A DNA stretch of 64,000 nt, from assembly GCA_965200035.1 (NCBI GenBank), contig OZ241334.1, positions 248,001 through 312,000 on the forward strand, given 5' to 3'. The notes beneath the pieces were generated by a model that saw nothing but the letters and a program-made list of their open reading frames with translations, was not told the origin of the DNA and did no database searches. How positions within the stretch are numbered: position 1 is the first letter of the stretch; each line of letters begins with the position of its first letter. Source of the stretch: UBA1952 sp965200035 (lineage in GTDB: Bacteria > Bacteroidota > Bacteroidia > Chitinophagales > Chitinophagaceae). A program made the translations under genes and the position numbers. Below are positions 1 to 9,425 of this stretch, piece by piece.

Positions 1-161
1 ATGAGTATAATGTCTATTGGCGCACCGTCTTTCACCATATTGATGCCGGTCATTGCATCCTGCGCAGATACTACCTGATACCCCTTGGCTTTCAGTACTG
101 CGGAGAGCGCAAATACGTTCCGGCTGTCGTCGTCAATAATTAATATCGCACCTTTTTTCAT
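1..161 (-). CDS. Response regulator receiver protein, 3' end outside window
   Basis: Reading the minus strand from an ATG at 161 gives 53 residues that run off the window edge. They form the first half of a receiver (REC) domain: an N-terminal beta strand followed by the acidic triplet DDD at residues 10-12, which binds Mg2+ in this family, then a helix with RNVFAL typical of receiver domains fused to or partnered with hybrid kinases. The phosphorylated aspartate should be close to the cut end (IDIIL is visible). It lies 45 bases downstream of the triple-receiver hybrid kinase on the same strand, so it is probably co-transcribed and may be a phosphorelay partner. Whether an output domain follows cannot be seen. 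Confidence 0.8.
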   Translation of the reverse strand, partial: MKKGAILIIDDDSRNVFALSAVLKAKGYQVVSAQDAMTGINMVKDGAPIDIIL

Positions 162-206
162 AGCCCAGGCGGCAAAACAGTGATGTAGAATTGGTTAACT
201 AATTTT

Positions 207-3200
207 TCAGGAGCGCTCATACAGCCATACACGCAGCAGCGACAAAAGCTGGTCTATATCCACCGGCTTGGAAATGTAATCCGATGCTCCCGCTTCAATG
301 CATCGCTGCCGGTCGCCGGTCATGGTCTTGGCAGTGACGGCGATCACCGGAAGCTTTTTGGTAGCCGGCTGCCGCCTGATTCTGGCGGTAGATTCATAGC
401 CATCCATTTCAGGCATCATCATATCCATCAGCACCAAGTCTACGTTTTTATTATCGTCCAGTATCTTCAGGGCTTCTTTGCCATCCATAGCAGGAATTAC
501 ATTCACACCATGCTGCTCCAGCGATTTTGTGAGCGAGAAAATATTGCGCACATCATCATCCGCAATCAGAATGGTCTTGCCGCGCAATACATCATTCAGC
601 GCGCCCAGTTTCTGCTTTTTCACCGGCCGGCTTTCCGGGTTTTGTGACGCTTCCATTAAATGCAGGAAGAGTGAAACTTCATCGAGCATCCGTTTGTAGG
701 AATGTGCTGTTTTGATCACAATAGAATCGGCGTACTGGCGGATGCGCTGCTCTTCGGCATTGCTCAGGCTCTTGCCCGTAAAAATGATGATCGGCACATC
801 TTCAAAACCCGGATTTTTTTTGATGCCGTCGAGCGTATCATACGCATTCTTATCCGGTATGCCCATGTCCAGAATCACACAATCCACTTCTTTCTTTTGC
901 AGCAGATCTACTCCGTCATTAATGCTGCCTGCTATTTCTGAATTGATGTTGAACGTTTCCAGAAAGTAAGACAGGGCTTTGGCGTGACGTGGATTTTCCT
1001 CCACAATAAGCACCTTTTTGCCTTCTTTGTTCAGCGCGTGCTCCAGCTTTTCAAACACCTCTTTCATCTGATCGAAAGAGAATGGCTTGTTGATGAAATC
1101 CACAGCGCCCTTCTGCATGCTCTCGCGCTTCATAGCATGAGAAGACATGATGTGCACCGGAATGTGCCTGGTGTTCGGATCGGCCTTAAGTTCTTCCATC
1201 ACTTCCCAGCCATCTTTGATCGGCAGCTCAATATCCAGCAGAATGGCTATTGGCAGTAATGTTTTGGCCATCTGCAAGCCTTCATCACCACGTACGCACA
1301 CAATTCCTTTGTAGCCTTTGCTACGTGTATAATCCAGTAATGCGCGCGCAAATCCGGTATCATCTTCCACAATCAGCACCAGCTTATCATTCGCTGTTAC
1401 ACTGTCGCGGTCATCATCAACGGATGCAGGAATATTTACTGACAGGAATCGCTTACGCTCTGGCTTCAACGGCTGTATCGATAAATGCTTTTCAGCGAAC
1501 GGGGCAGAAACCGGCTGCGATTGAGCCATTTGGTTAGTGGGAATTGTGCTGTCTTTGCTTATGGGAATTTCGAGCATAAAATTGGTCCCTTCGCCCACCA
1601 CACTTTCCAGCGTAAGATGACCGCCCATCAGTTTTGAAAGCTCACGGCTGATAGATAATCCAAGCCCGGTGCCACCATATTTTCTGCGTGTAGTGCCGTC
1701 GGCCTGCTGGAAGGCTTCGAAGATCAGCGATTGCTTTTCCGGTGCAATGCCAATACCGGTATCCTTTACATTAAATCTGACGCTGTTATTTTTACCGGCA
1801 GTAATGCGCAGAGATACGCTACCAACAGCCGTAAATTTGAATGCGTTGGAAAGCAGATTCTTAATGATCTGCTCTACCCGCATTTTATCTATTTCAATGA
1901 CCGAAGGTGTATCTTCTGATATAGCGGTATGGAACTCCAGGCCTTTCTCGCGGGCAAGAGCGTTGAACAACCCTTTCATGTCACTGACCATTTCTTCTAC
2001 CGGTACAGCGCTATATTCCAGATCCATCTTTCCGGCCTCTATCTTGGAAAGGTCCAGGATCTCATCGATCAATGCCAACAATCCGTTGCCGGAGCTCTGG
2101 ATGACCTGCGCATATTCTACCTGGTCGCTGGTAAGGTTTTGCTCGCCGTTTTCTGACATCAGCCTTGAAAGCAGCAGGATGGAGTTAAGCGGTGTGCGCA
2201 GCTCATGCGACATATTGGCGAGAAACTCTGACTTGTATTTTGTGCTTTGTGCCAGCTCCTCTGCCTTTCGTTGAATATCGGCATTGCGCTGGGCGATGAT
2301 TTCATTGCGTTCTTCGAGCAGGTGCGCGCGCTCTTCCAGTTCCTGATTAGCCTGCAACAATTCTTCCTGCTGCACGCGCAGCTCTTCTTCCGAAGCCTGC
2401 AGCTTTTGCGATTGCGCTTCCAACTCGGTATTCATATTTTCCAGCTCACTATGCTGCGCCTGCAGCTCTTCTGCCTGTGCCTGCGTCTCTTCGAGCATCT
2501 GCTGTATGCGGGTACGGTTCTGCGTATTGTTAAGCACAATGCCGATCTGCTGCTGCACCATGCCGAACCACTGCAATGCGTTAGCCGAAAACCCGTGCAG
2601 ACTGCTTAGCTCAATCACGCCAAAAGGCTTGCCATCATAAAGAACCGGGAAAGCGATCACGCTTTTGGGAACTATTTTACCCCCGGCAACATCAATAGAA
2701 AAGCTGCCTTCAGGTATGCCCTGTAAATGAATGGTGGTATTGCTTTTAGCCGCTTCTCCTGCAGGTCCGTCACCGATGCTGATTCTGCTGCGCTCCTTCA
2801 ATGCCGAATGAGCATAGCTGGCTGCCAGATGCAATTGCCGGTCTGATCCGGTAAGGTATAAGGCGCCTGCCTGGCTATCGCTGTAGGTGGTTACAAAACT
2901 GATGATGCGCTCTGCGAGCGAATGCATTTCCTGCTCGCGTAGCATGTGTTCATTAAGCGTTGCTACACCGGTTTGCAACCATTCTTTGTCGCTGAGTGAA
3001 TTGAAAGAAAACTCCAGCGACTCCGCCATTTTATTCAGGTTCACCGCTACGCTTCCAAGCCCGTCATCTCCGGTATCTGCGGCGCGCACTTTATAATCGC
3101 CCGCGCTGATCTGGTTGGCGATGTGCTGTATAATGCCGATTCTGCGGGTAATATCCGCATCCTTGGCTTCAAGGTTTTTTTGCAGCTCTATCCGGTGGGC

Positions 3201-3815
3201 AAAATCCTTGCGTATCCTGATGTAAAAGAATATGGTGATGAGCAGCGCCAGCAGTCCGGCATTGATAATGATGAATGGAGAAGCGCTGATAAATTGGTTG
3301 AGCGTGGATTTCCGCTTTTCCAACAGCCCTTCTTCCTCTTGCTTCATAGTATCAACCTGAAGCCGCACATTCTGCATCATTATCTGGCCTTTATCCAGCT
3401 CTGGTACCAGATCTATATAACCGGCCTGCTTTAATTCAATCACATGCTGAAGCTGCCTGATACGCTGGTTTATAAGGCTGTCAAGTATGGTGATGTTGTG
3501 CTGCTGCACAGAATTATCGCTGGTCAGGGCGCGTATCTGCCGAGTGTCGATATCTACCTCTTTGAAGCTGTTGTTATAAACAGTCAGAAAGCGATTGTTG
3601 CCGGTAAGCAGAAAACCCCGCTGCCCCCGTTCTGCATCTTTCACACTGGTAAGAGTCGCATCCAGCGTGCGGATCACTTTATTGGTATGATCTACCCAGC
3701 CGGAAGCCTCGATCAGGCCGCGAATACTCACGAATGAGGCAACGGAACTGATGAGCAGGAGCAGCATTGAGATGCTGAACCCAAGGATAAGATTGCGGTT
3801 AAATTTTTTGTTCAT
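207..3815 (-). CDS. Hybrid sensor histidine kinase with CHASE3, HAMP, GAF and three receiver domains
   Basis: A 1202-residue membrane phosphorelay kinase. Order: TM helix about 11-31, CHASE3-like extracellular domain about 38-170 (with ERGQRGFLLTG), second TM about 177-199, HAMP to about 275, GAF about 295-435, a long Glu/Gln-rich coiled coil to about 525, then HisKA with the phospho-acceptor His537 in MSHELRTPLNS. The HATPase domain shows its N box (NLLSNAFKF), DTGIGI and GGTGLGLS. Three receiver domains follow with candidate phospho-aspartates Asp861 (LDIELP), Asp983 (LDMGIP) and Asp1131 (MDMMMP). The second receiver has EEN where the acidic pair is usually DD, so it may be weaker. There is no output domain, so signal must leave through a partner, perhaps one of the two flanking regulators. 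The start is an ATG 24 bases after the upstream kinase gene. Signal and target are unknown. Confidence 0.93.
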   Translation of the reverse strand: MNKKFNRNLILGFSISMLLLLISSVASFVSIRGLIEASGWVDHTNKVIRTLDATLTSVKDAERGQRGFLLTGNNRFLTVYNNSFKEVDIDTRQIRALTSDNSVQQHNITILDSLINQRIRQLQHVIELKQAGYIDLVPELDKGQIMMQNVRLQVDTMKQEEEGLLEKRKSTLNQFISASPFIIINAGLLALLITIFFYIRIRKDFAHRIELQKNLEAKDADITRRIGIIQHIANQISAGDYKVRAADTGDDGLGSVAVNLNKMAESLEFSFNSLSDKEWLQTGVATLNEHMLREQEMHSLAERIISFVTTYSDSQAGALYLTGSDRQLHLAASYAHSALKERSRISIGDGPAGEAAKSNTTIHLQGIPEGSFSIDVAGGKIVPKSVIAFPVLYDGKPFGVIELSSLHGFSANALQWFGMVQQQIGIVLNNTQNRTRIQQMLEETQAQAEELQAQHSELENMNTELEAQSQKLQASEEELRVQQEELLQANQELEERAHLLEERNEIIAQRNADIQRKAEELAQSTKYKSEFLANMSHELRTPLNSILLLSRLMSENGEQNLTSDQVEYAQVIQSSGNGLLALIDEILDLSKIEAGKMDLEYSAVPVEEMVSDMKGLFNALAREKGLEFHTAISEDTPSVIEIDKMRVEQIIKNLLSNAFKFTAVGSVSLRITAGKNNSVRFNVKDTGIGIAPEKQSLIFEAFQQADGTTRRKYGGTGLGLSISRELSKLMGGHLTLESVVGEGTNFMLEIPISKDSTIPTNQMAQSQPVSAPFAEKHLSIQPLKPERKRFLSVNIPASVDDDRDSVTANDKLVLIVEDDTGFARALLDYTRSKGYKGIVCVRGDEGLQMAKTLLPIAILLDIELPIKDGWEVMEELKADPNTRHIPVHIMSSHAMKRESMQKGAVDFINKPFSFDQMKEVFEKLEHALNKEGKKVLIVEENPRHAKALSYFLETFNINSEIAGSINDGVDLLQKKEVDCVILDMGIPDKNAYDTLDGIKKNPGFEDVPIIIFTGKSLSNAEEQRIRQYADSIVIKTAHSYKRMLDEVSLFLHLMEASQNPESRPVKKQKLGALNDVLRGKTILIADDDVRNIFSLTKSLEQHGVNVIPAMDGKEALKILDDNKNVDLVLMDMMMPEMDGYESTARIRRQPATKKLPVIAVTAKTMTGDRQRCIEAGASDYISKPVDIDQLLSLLRVWLYERS

Positions 3816-3839
3816 TCAAAGCGATTGGTCGGAAGTGAT

Positions 3840-5102
3840 TTAATCCTGCAAAGCTTCTATTGCAGTAAGCGTATGTTGTACCGGCAGGATCAGCACGAAT
3901 GTTGATCCTTTACCAATAGTACTGCTGGCAGTAATGATTCCCTGATGCCGGTCGATAATTTTACGGGTAATGGCAAGGCCTATACCAGTGCCTTCATATT
4001 GCTCCTGTGAGTGCAGCCGCTGGAAAATGGTAAAAATCCGGTCAAGATATTGCTCATTGAAGCCAATCCCATTATCCTGCACGAAAATACGGCACCATTC
4101 GCCATCTGCCGCAGGCGGTGCATCCATTTTTTTACTGCTCACCAGTTCACCACGGATTACGATATGCGGCGCAGCATCCTTTCCGGAAAATTTGATGGCA
4201 TTGCTGATCAGGTTTTGAAATACCTGCCGCAACTGACCATCCGCCCCTTCAATAAGCGGCAACGCTCCTACATCGATTAATGCATTTTTCTCCCTGATCT
4301 GAAGCTCCAAATCATCGAGAATGCCCCCGATCACCATGTTCAGATCTATAGGCTGAAAATTGACTTCTACAGAAAGGCGGGAAAAATTAAGCAGATCGTG
4401 AATCAATTGTTCCATTCTGCCTGCAGACGCGGCAATGCGGTTAAGATAATTCAGCACGGTATCATCTTCCACAAGTGATTTCTCGCGCACGATGCTGGCA
4501 AACATCTGAATCTTGCGTAAAGGCTCTTTCAAATCATGCGATGCCACGGATGCAAACTGCTGCAGATCATGGTTGCTTGCCTCCAGTTCGCTGTTGGTCT
4601 TGGTAAGCTCACGGGTGCGGTCATCTACTTTGTGCTCCAGGTTCTGTACCAGATTATCCAGATCGGCCTGCGCTTTTTTCCGGATTTCGATCTCTTCCTG
4701 AAGCTGAAGCTGCATTTGCTGCAGCTCTTGTGTCTGCCGCGACATGCGGATGAAGTTTTTCACTTTCATCAGCAGAATGTCGGGGTCAACGGGCTTGGTA
4801 ATGTAATCCATGGCGCCGGAAGCGTAGCCACGGGTAATGAATTTCTTGTCTTTATTGACTGCAGACAGAAAAAGGATCGGAATGTTGCGGGCGCGGTTGT
4901 AGCCAGATAATGTTTCAGCCACTTCATAGCCATCCATCCCGGGCATTTGTACATCCAGGATGATGAGGTCGTAAGTATTTTTCAGGATTTTTCTGAGCGC
5001 TTCCTCGCCTGAATCTGCTGTGTCTGCATCCAGATTGTGTGACTCCAGTGTTTTCTTCAGAGAAAACAGGTTTTCCGGCGTGTCATCAACAATAAGGACC
5101 AT
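3840..5102 (-). CDS. Response regulator-histidine kinase (REC-HisKA-HATPase)
   Basis: A 420-residue cytoplasmic protein with no TM segment. The receiver domain occupies about 1-118, with the acidic pair Asp6-Asp7 and phospho-acceptor Asp50 in LDVQMPGMDG. A coiled coil (about 125-180) leads into HisKA with His189 in VASHDLKEPL, the form seen in bacteriophytochrome-like kinases. The HATPase domain follows at about 290-410 (N box NLISNAIKFSG, DNGIGF, GTGIGLAI). A receiver placed before the kinase core suggests the kinase is itself controlled by phosphorylation from another kinase. The hybrid kinase starting 24 bases downstream is the obvious candidate. This is inference from order and spacing. 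Confidence 0.92.
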   Translation of the reverse strand: MVLIVDDTPENLFSLKKTLESHNLDADTADSGEEALRKILKNTYDLIILDVQMPGMDGYEVAETLSGYNRARNIPILFLSAVNKDKKFITRGYASGAMDYITKPVDPDILLMKVKNFIRMSRQTQELQQMQLQLQEEIEIRKKAQADLDNLVQNLEHKVDDRTRELTKTNSELEASNHDLQQFASVASHDLKEPLRKIQMFASIVREKSLVEDDTVLNYLNRIAASAGRMEQLIHDLLNFSRLSVEVNFQPIDLNMVIGGILDDLELQIREKNALIDVGALPLIEGADGQLRQVFQNLISNAIKFSGKDAAPHIVIRGELVSSKKMDAPPAADGEWCRIFVQDNGIGFNEQYLDRIFTIFQRLHSQEQYEGTGIGLAITRKIIDRHQGIITASSTIGKGSTFVLILPVQHTLTAIEALQD

Positions 5103-5195
5103 GCTTCAAAAATAAGATTTAGCGCTTATAATGTTTAATCACACCGCTTAAAATGCTGGCATGATATTTCTGAAAATGTGCTCTTCTGATATGTA

Positions 5196-5504
5196 TCAGG
5201 AATGGCCCAGCTCCTGCCAGGCAAGCATGCCGCCGGCCATATTTTTTACATTCTTAAAGCCAAGCGTCTCCAGCATCAGACCGGCCTGCAGGCTGCGCTT
5301 TCCCGAGCGGCAATGCACGATCAGCTCTTCGCCTTTCCAGTCTTCAATATCATCTACCTGCATGGACATCACCTGTCCCAAAGGTATCAGCTTTGCGCCA
5401 ATGTTGAACTCCGTATATTCATCCGGCTCACGCACATCTATGATGTGAAGCTGCTCTCCGGCTTTCAGGCGCTGCGCTACTTCTGCTGCTGTTATATCCT
5501 GCAT
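5196..5504 (-). CDS. Single-domain rhodanese-like sulfurtransferase
   Basis: A 102-residue single rhodanese domain. It has the early motif IIDVREPDEY (about 21-30) and the active-site loop VHCRSGKRS with the catalytic Cys65, which would carry a persulfide. Length and motifs match stand-alone rhodaneses such as GlpE or PspE, but without a signal peptide, so it is likely cytoplasmic. The ATG start is 11 bases after the stop of the T9SS protein gene upstream, so it is probably read in the same transcript. The sulfur acceptor is not evident from the neighbours. A 93-base gap separates it from the downstream kinase genes. Confidence 0.9.
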   Translation of the reverse strand: MQDITAAEVAQRLKAGEQLHIIDVREPDEYTEFNIGAKLIPLGQVMSMQVDDIEDWKGEELIVHCRSGKRSLQAGLMLETLGFKNVKNMAGGMLAWQELGHS

Positions 5505-5515
5505 ATAATTGCTTT

Positions 5516-7366
5516 TTATTGTTTCAGTATTTTTTTGGAAGAAGTCCAGTATCCGTTTTTGCCCAGCTTTACAAAATACATTCCCGGCGCGAGCGGGGCA
5601 ATATTCACCGGCCCGTCAACGAGACTTGTACGGATCATCTCCCTTCCCTGAATATCCATTACGGATACTTCAGTAAATTGACTTTTTTGCTGAATGAACA
5701 ACTGATCGTGCGCAGGATTGGGATATGTATTCCAGACGAAGCTGCCTGCATTTATACTGCCGATCCCTGTTCCGATGATCGGGCCACCCATCAATGGCCG
5801 CACCATCAATGCACCGCTGATACTTGAGTTCATCCACACGTCAAGCACATTATAGTACAGGTGATTGGCTGTGGTGCGGTTCACATCCAGGCCTATATAA
5901 AGACTATCGCTCCCGCTGTTGGCAGGCTGTATATAGCCTACATAAAAGTAGCCGGGGTTGATGAGCACTGGCTCATTGAACCGGTAAATGGATAATTGAT
6001 TAATGGTGTCTGTAAAAACCGGCAGCAGATTATCGCGCTGCGCCAGTACAGAATCCCGTGTAGCGCCATTCACACTGGCAATTTCCTTGTAAGCCACAAT
6101 GGAAAAGAGCTTACTGGTAGCCAATGGCACCTGCTGGCCAAAGTAAATAGCCACTCCCCGCAAGGTGTCCGGTACATTGGTATGAAACTCGATGGCCGTC
6201 TTTCCGGGTAATGTGGTCAACAGATTCAGGTAATAGCTTTTCTCAGCGGTGCCATCATCATACGCAAAGTAGTTATCGAATATCTGGTTATGAATGATGG
6301 TGTCGTTGGCTTTAGGCTCATTGGGATTACCCGATTGCAGGAAGAATTTGTTTTCGAATACAATTCTGCCGTTGGAAGGGGGCGCAGTTGCTGTATAATT
6401 CGGAAAGCTGACGGTGCGCTGGTTATAGGGGGGTATATTGACGACGCTAAAGCTGCCTGCGAGTGGAGTATTGTTGACCGATTCGCGCGCTATAAACCCA
6501 TAGTTCACGGTTGCATTGGTATTATAGTGATTGTTGATCGGCGTGCTGAAATCGTTGGCCCGCTCACCGGCCGGGTTGGCCAGAAAATGCCGGTAAGGCA
6601 TGGCGGTATAATCGTTCAGCAGATTGGTAGGATCTGAAACAAAAGCTAGATCACTGATTGCGGTATCGTTGGCATTGCGGTTGGTGGCCATCCGTATATA
6701 ATCGATGTTCCAGATGTCATCATTCGTATTGATGGATGCTTTGTTGATGAAGCGAAACTGGAATCCATCAAACAGATAAGTAGTGTCCGTAACAGGCAGG
6801 ATCACCTGGCGGAAAGGATGTATCGTGTCGCCACCTGCCGACCACACGTTGTTCCAGCCTCCGCTCTTTTTCCTGAAAAAAAGCATCAGCGAATCTGCCG
6901 GTTCCGGTGAAAATCCTGCTCCCTGTGGCTGATAAAAAAACGATAAATAAATAGCATCTGACGGCTGATAAATGCTGAAGTCAAATACCTGCGAAGTAAG
7001 GCTGTCGGAATAATCCACTCTGGTAGCATCCACGGTATCACGCGGGCGACCTCTTTTATCCAGCGCATCAAAAGTGGCTACGCCGCGCGCCGGCGGATTG
7101 ATGCCCATATTATTGTTGATATAGACATTGCTGTCTGCCCACCTCGCGGAATTTGGGTACAGATCGTAGTCCGTAAAATCTTCAAAAAAAGGTAGTGTGA
7201 GCGTAGCCGTGCCGCGCGTAGAACGATCAACCAAAGGAGCGGTAGCGCCGCTTTGCAGGCGCGCGTTATTGCGCAAAGGCGCTGTGCGCTCCTGTGCGGC
7301 AGTATGCTGCGCAAAAATCATTATCAGGCACCCGATCAACCATCCTGTCTTTCTATTCATCATCAT
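5516..7366 (-). CDS. Secreted protein with T9SS type A C-terminal sorting domain
   Basis: A 616-residue exported protein. The N-terminus is a signal peptide (basic NRK, hydrophobic stretch, cleavage near AAQ at about 23-25). The C-terminal 80 residues form a type A sorting domain: YPNPAHDQLFI, then MDIQGREM, then LAPGMYFVKL and a basic tail, as used for outer-membrane export and surface attachment by the T9SS. The central part is rich in beta strands and Asn/Thr, with FFEDFTDYD near residue 60 and a jelly-roll-like first section. I do not recognise a catalytic domain. Three consecutive ATGs (7366, 7363, 7360) make the exact start uncertain by two residues. It sits 18 bases after the PASTA gene and 11 before the rhodanese gene. 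Confidence 0.9.
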   Translation of the reverse strand: MMMNRKTGWLIGCLIMIFAQHTAAQERTAPLRNNARLQSGATAPLVDRSTRGTATLTLPFFEDFTDYDLYPNSARWADSNVYINNNMGINPPARGVATFDALDKRGRPRDTVDATRVDYSDSLTSQVFDFSIYQPSDAIYLSFFYQPQGAGFSPEPADSLMLFFRKKSGGWNNVWSAGGDTIHPFRQVILPVTDTTYLFDGFQFRFINKASINTNDDIWNIDYIRMATNRNANDTAISDLAFVSDPTNLLNDYTAMPYRHFLANPAGERANDFSTPINNHYNTNATVNYGFIARESVNNTPLAGSFSVVNIPPYNQRTVSFPNYTATAPPSNGRIVFENKFFLQSGNPNEPKANDTIIHNQIFDNYFAYDDGTAEKSYYLNLLTTLPGKTAIEFHTNVPDTLRGVAIYFGQQVPLATSKLFSIVAYKEIASVNGATRDSVLAQRDNLLPVFTDTINQLSIYRFNEPVLINPGYFYVGYIQPANSGSDSLYIGLDVNRTTANHLYYNVLDVWMNSSISGALMVRPLMGGPIIGTGIGSINAGSFVWNTYPNPAHDQLFIQQKSQFTEVSVMDIQGREMIRTSLVDGPVNIAPLAPGMYFVKLGKNGYWTSSKKILKQ

Positions 7367-7384
7367 GCTCCTAGCTGCAGGCTA

Positions 7385-8248
7385 TTATGGCGTGTCTTTC
7401 GGCACATCCGTTTTCAAATTCTCTTTCCAGAGATTACGGTAATAACTCATCAGGCTGTCCGTTGGGTTTTGCCCAATGTATATGTCAATGCCATCACCGG
7501 CACGTATCTGGCTCGGTACGCCCAGGTCTGAAATCGAATTAGGCGTTTGCCGGTAAATACGGGCGGTGGTGGTGTCTCTTACATCTGCATCATAAACGGG
7601 TGTGATGAGGAGATTATTGCTGCTGAGCATGGCTACTGCTTCTGCCACTGTCATACCGATCACGTCCGGGACCTGCAACTCGGTATTCCCCAGCCCATCA
7701 CCGATTACAAGGCTGATCCTGCTGCCCTGCGGGATCATCGTGCCCGGACGGATTGGCTGTCCGTTGTACAACTGCTCCAGAATCGCATCTTTCGCAATAT
7801 CCGGACGATAAGTGGTATCGCCCAGCACCAGACGATTGCTTTGCAGGATCAGCGCTGCGCTTCGGAAAGAAAGGTTGACCAGATTGGGCATTGCGGTCGG
7901 TGGCGGCGATATTCTGTTGATGGTCAGGAATAATGTACGGCCGGTTTTTACGGTTTCGCCGACTTCAGGTGTCTGCAAAAGAACCGTCATGGCTTTTTTG
8001 CCCGGATCGTACGTTGAGTCGATCCTTACTTCAAAGCCAATATCTTCCAGCATCTTCACTGCAGACTTTACGTCTTTTCCGGTCACGTTGGGCACTTTCA
8101 CCTGTTCGCCATGATGCGTAATGAGCCCGAGCGAAGCAAAAAACATAAAATAAAGCACAACGCACACACCGAGCATCACCAGGATATTAAACCCGATCGT
8201 CTTGGTGAACTTTCGCTTTTCAGGCGCTTTCTGCTGTTGTTTCATCAT
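7385..8248 (-). CDS. Membrane-anchored PASTA-domain protein
   Basis: A 287-residue protein with a short basic cytoplasmic tail, one TM helix at about 21-43, and three PASTA repeats outside (about 50-115, 118-188 and 190-262). Each has the typical VPNVTGKDV / MPNLVNLSF / VPDVIGMTVAEA opening and ends in a strand like LFLTIN or ISLVIG. PASTA domains bind uncrosslinked peptidoglycan or muropeptides. Unlike the Gram-positive PASTA kinases and PBPs, there is no kinase or transpeptidase domain here, which is a common form in Bacteroidota. It lies 13 bases after ddl, so a cell-wall role is likely. The partner protein is unknown. Confidence 0.9.
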   Translation of the reverse strand: MMKQQQKAPEKRKFTKTIGFNILVMLGVCVVLYFMFFASLGLITHHGEQVKVPNVTGKDVKSAVKMLEDIGFEVRIDSTYDPGKKAMTVLLQTPEVGETVKTGRTLFLTINRISPPPTAMPNLVNLSFRSAALILQSNRLVLGDTTYRPDIAKDAILEQLYNGQPIRPGTMIPQGSRISLVIGDGLGNTELQVPDVIGMTVAEAVAMLSSNNLLITPVYDADVRDTTTARIYRQTPNSISDLGVPSQIRAGDGIDIYIGQNPTDSLMSYYRNLWKENLKTDVPKDTP

Positions 8249-8261
8249 TGCAAATAGGAAT

Positions 8262-9257
8262 TTAGTCCGCCGGCTGGTTGAGCGTATTGGACAGCAAGCC
8301 TCCGTAAAACTGTTTCAGCGTGCGGCCGCTGGCACGTACCTGCTGCGGCACAATGCTGTTTTCGCTTTGTCCGGGCATGGTATTTACTTCCAGAAAAAAT
8401 AATTTTCCGCTGGATGCCTGCAGGATAAAATCCATACGCACCACACCGCGACAGTTCAGGTGACGGTAAATATAAGAAGCCTTACTGTCCAGATCCCGTT
8501 GCAGGTTTTCAGAAATCTGTGCCGGTGTGATCTCTTTGGTTACGCCGGGCGTATATTTTGCTTCGTAATCAAAAAATTCATTCTTGCTCACAATCTCTGT
8601 TGGCGGCAGTGTTACCAATCGACCGTCTTCTTTATAGACACCGATGGTAAGCTCGCGCCCTTCGATGAATTCTTCGATCAATACCTGGTTGTCTTCCTTG
8701 AACGCTTTCTCAATCGCCGGCAACAACTCTTCCACTTTCTTCACTTTGCTTACTCCGAGGGAGCTGCCACTTTCGTTGGGCTTCACAAATACCGGCAATC
8801 TCAGCTGCTCCAGGATAGCGCCCATAGAGTAAGGCTCGCCTTTAATCAGGTGAACAGAATTGGCAATATCCACTACATTAAAGGCTTTCACGACTTTATT
8901 GCAGTAGCTTTTGTTAAAGGAAATGGCGCTTACAATAGCATTACAGGTCGTATAAGGAATGCGCAGCATATCCAGATATCCCTGCAGGCGGCCATCTTCG
9001 CCCGGCGTGCCGTGTACGGCTATGAATGCCGCATCAAATTTTATCTTCTCGCCCTTAATAAGAAGGCTAAAATCATTTTTATCTACTTCTACCTGACCAT
9101 CTTCATCTTCATACCACCAGCTATCGCGGGTGATGATGATCTTGTAGATATTATACAGCTCTTGATCCAGGTTTTGCTCTATGGTAACAGCTGTCTGTAA
9201 TGAAATGACGTGCTCACCGGAATAACCGCCGGCAACAAGGGCAATATTTTTCTTCAT
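8262..9257 (-). CDS. ddl: D-alanine--D-alanine ligase
   Basis: A 331-residue ATP-grasp enzyme that joins two D-alanines with ATP for the peptidoglycan pentapeptide. Visible family signatures are the N-terminal GGYSGEHVISLQTA (about 8-21), the ATP-binding KPNESGSSLGVSKV in the middle, EEFIEGRELTIGV, and the C-terminal metal/product site LEVNTMPGQSENSIVP. The length is typical. It is the first gene of a long minus-strand run and has a perfect -7 element (TACCTTTG) about 40 bases upstream of its ATG. The downstream PASTA gene starts 13 bases later, consistent with a cell-wall operon. Confidence 0.96.
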   Translation of the reverse strand: MKKNIALVAGGYSGEHVISLQTAVTIEQNLDQELYNIYKIIITRDSWWYEDEDGQVEVDKNDFSLLIKGEKIKFDAAFIAVHGTPGEDGRLQGYLDMLRIPYTTCNAIVSAISFNKSYCNKVVKAFNVVDIANSVHLIKGEPYSMGAILEQLRLPVFVKPNESGSSLGVSKVKKVEELLPAIEKAFKEDNQVLIEEFIEGRELTIGVYKEDGRLVTLPPTEIVSKNEFFDYEAKYTPGVTKEITPAQISENLQRDLDSKASYIYRHLNCRGVVRMDFILQASSGKLFFLEVNTMPGQSENSIVPQQVRASGRTLKQFYGGLLSNTLNQPAD

Positions 9258-9298
9258 CAGGAAATGCTGGAGATGTGTATGGGTAGAATTATGTGCGC

Positions 9299-9306
9299 CA
9301 AAGGTA
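9299..9306 (-). promoter_or_regulatory. Bacteroidota -7 promoter element for the ddl operon
   Basis: The minus strand reads TACCTTTG, a full match to TAnnTTTG. It ends 41 bases before the ddl ATG, leaving a leader of roughly 35 bases. No TTG was found at the ideal 19-base spacing, so the -33 part is weak. It would drive ddl and probably the genes behind it. Confidence 0.55.
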
Positions 9307-9361
9307 ATGGTTTGGCCGATGGATTTTCAGGGTCTGAGCAAAACTTATTCATGATCAATAG

Positions 9362-9402
9362 GCCCTAAAAATAAAGCCGGCAACCTGCTACAGGCTGCCG
9401 GC
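9362..9402 (-). terminator. Rho-independent terminator after the Ig-repeat T9SS gene
   Basis: On the minus strand a 12-bp stem with one mismatch (GCCGGC...CTG arms at 9376-9402, 3-base loop) is followed by TTTATTTTT. It starts 24 bases after the stop of the gene at 9426-11936 and separates that gene from the ddl promoter. Confidence 0.8.
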
Positions 9403-9425
9403 AATATCACTGATCGTTAAGCTGT

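Noticed and set aside
207..3815. A gap or frameshift splitting the hybrid kinase into separate regulators.
   Set aside because: The 1202-codon frame is continuous and all domains are in the expected order and spacing.
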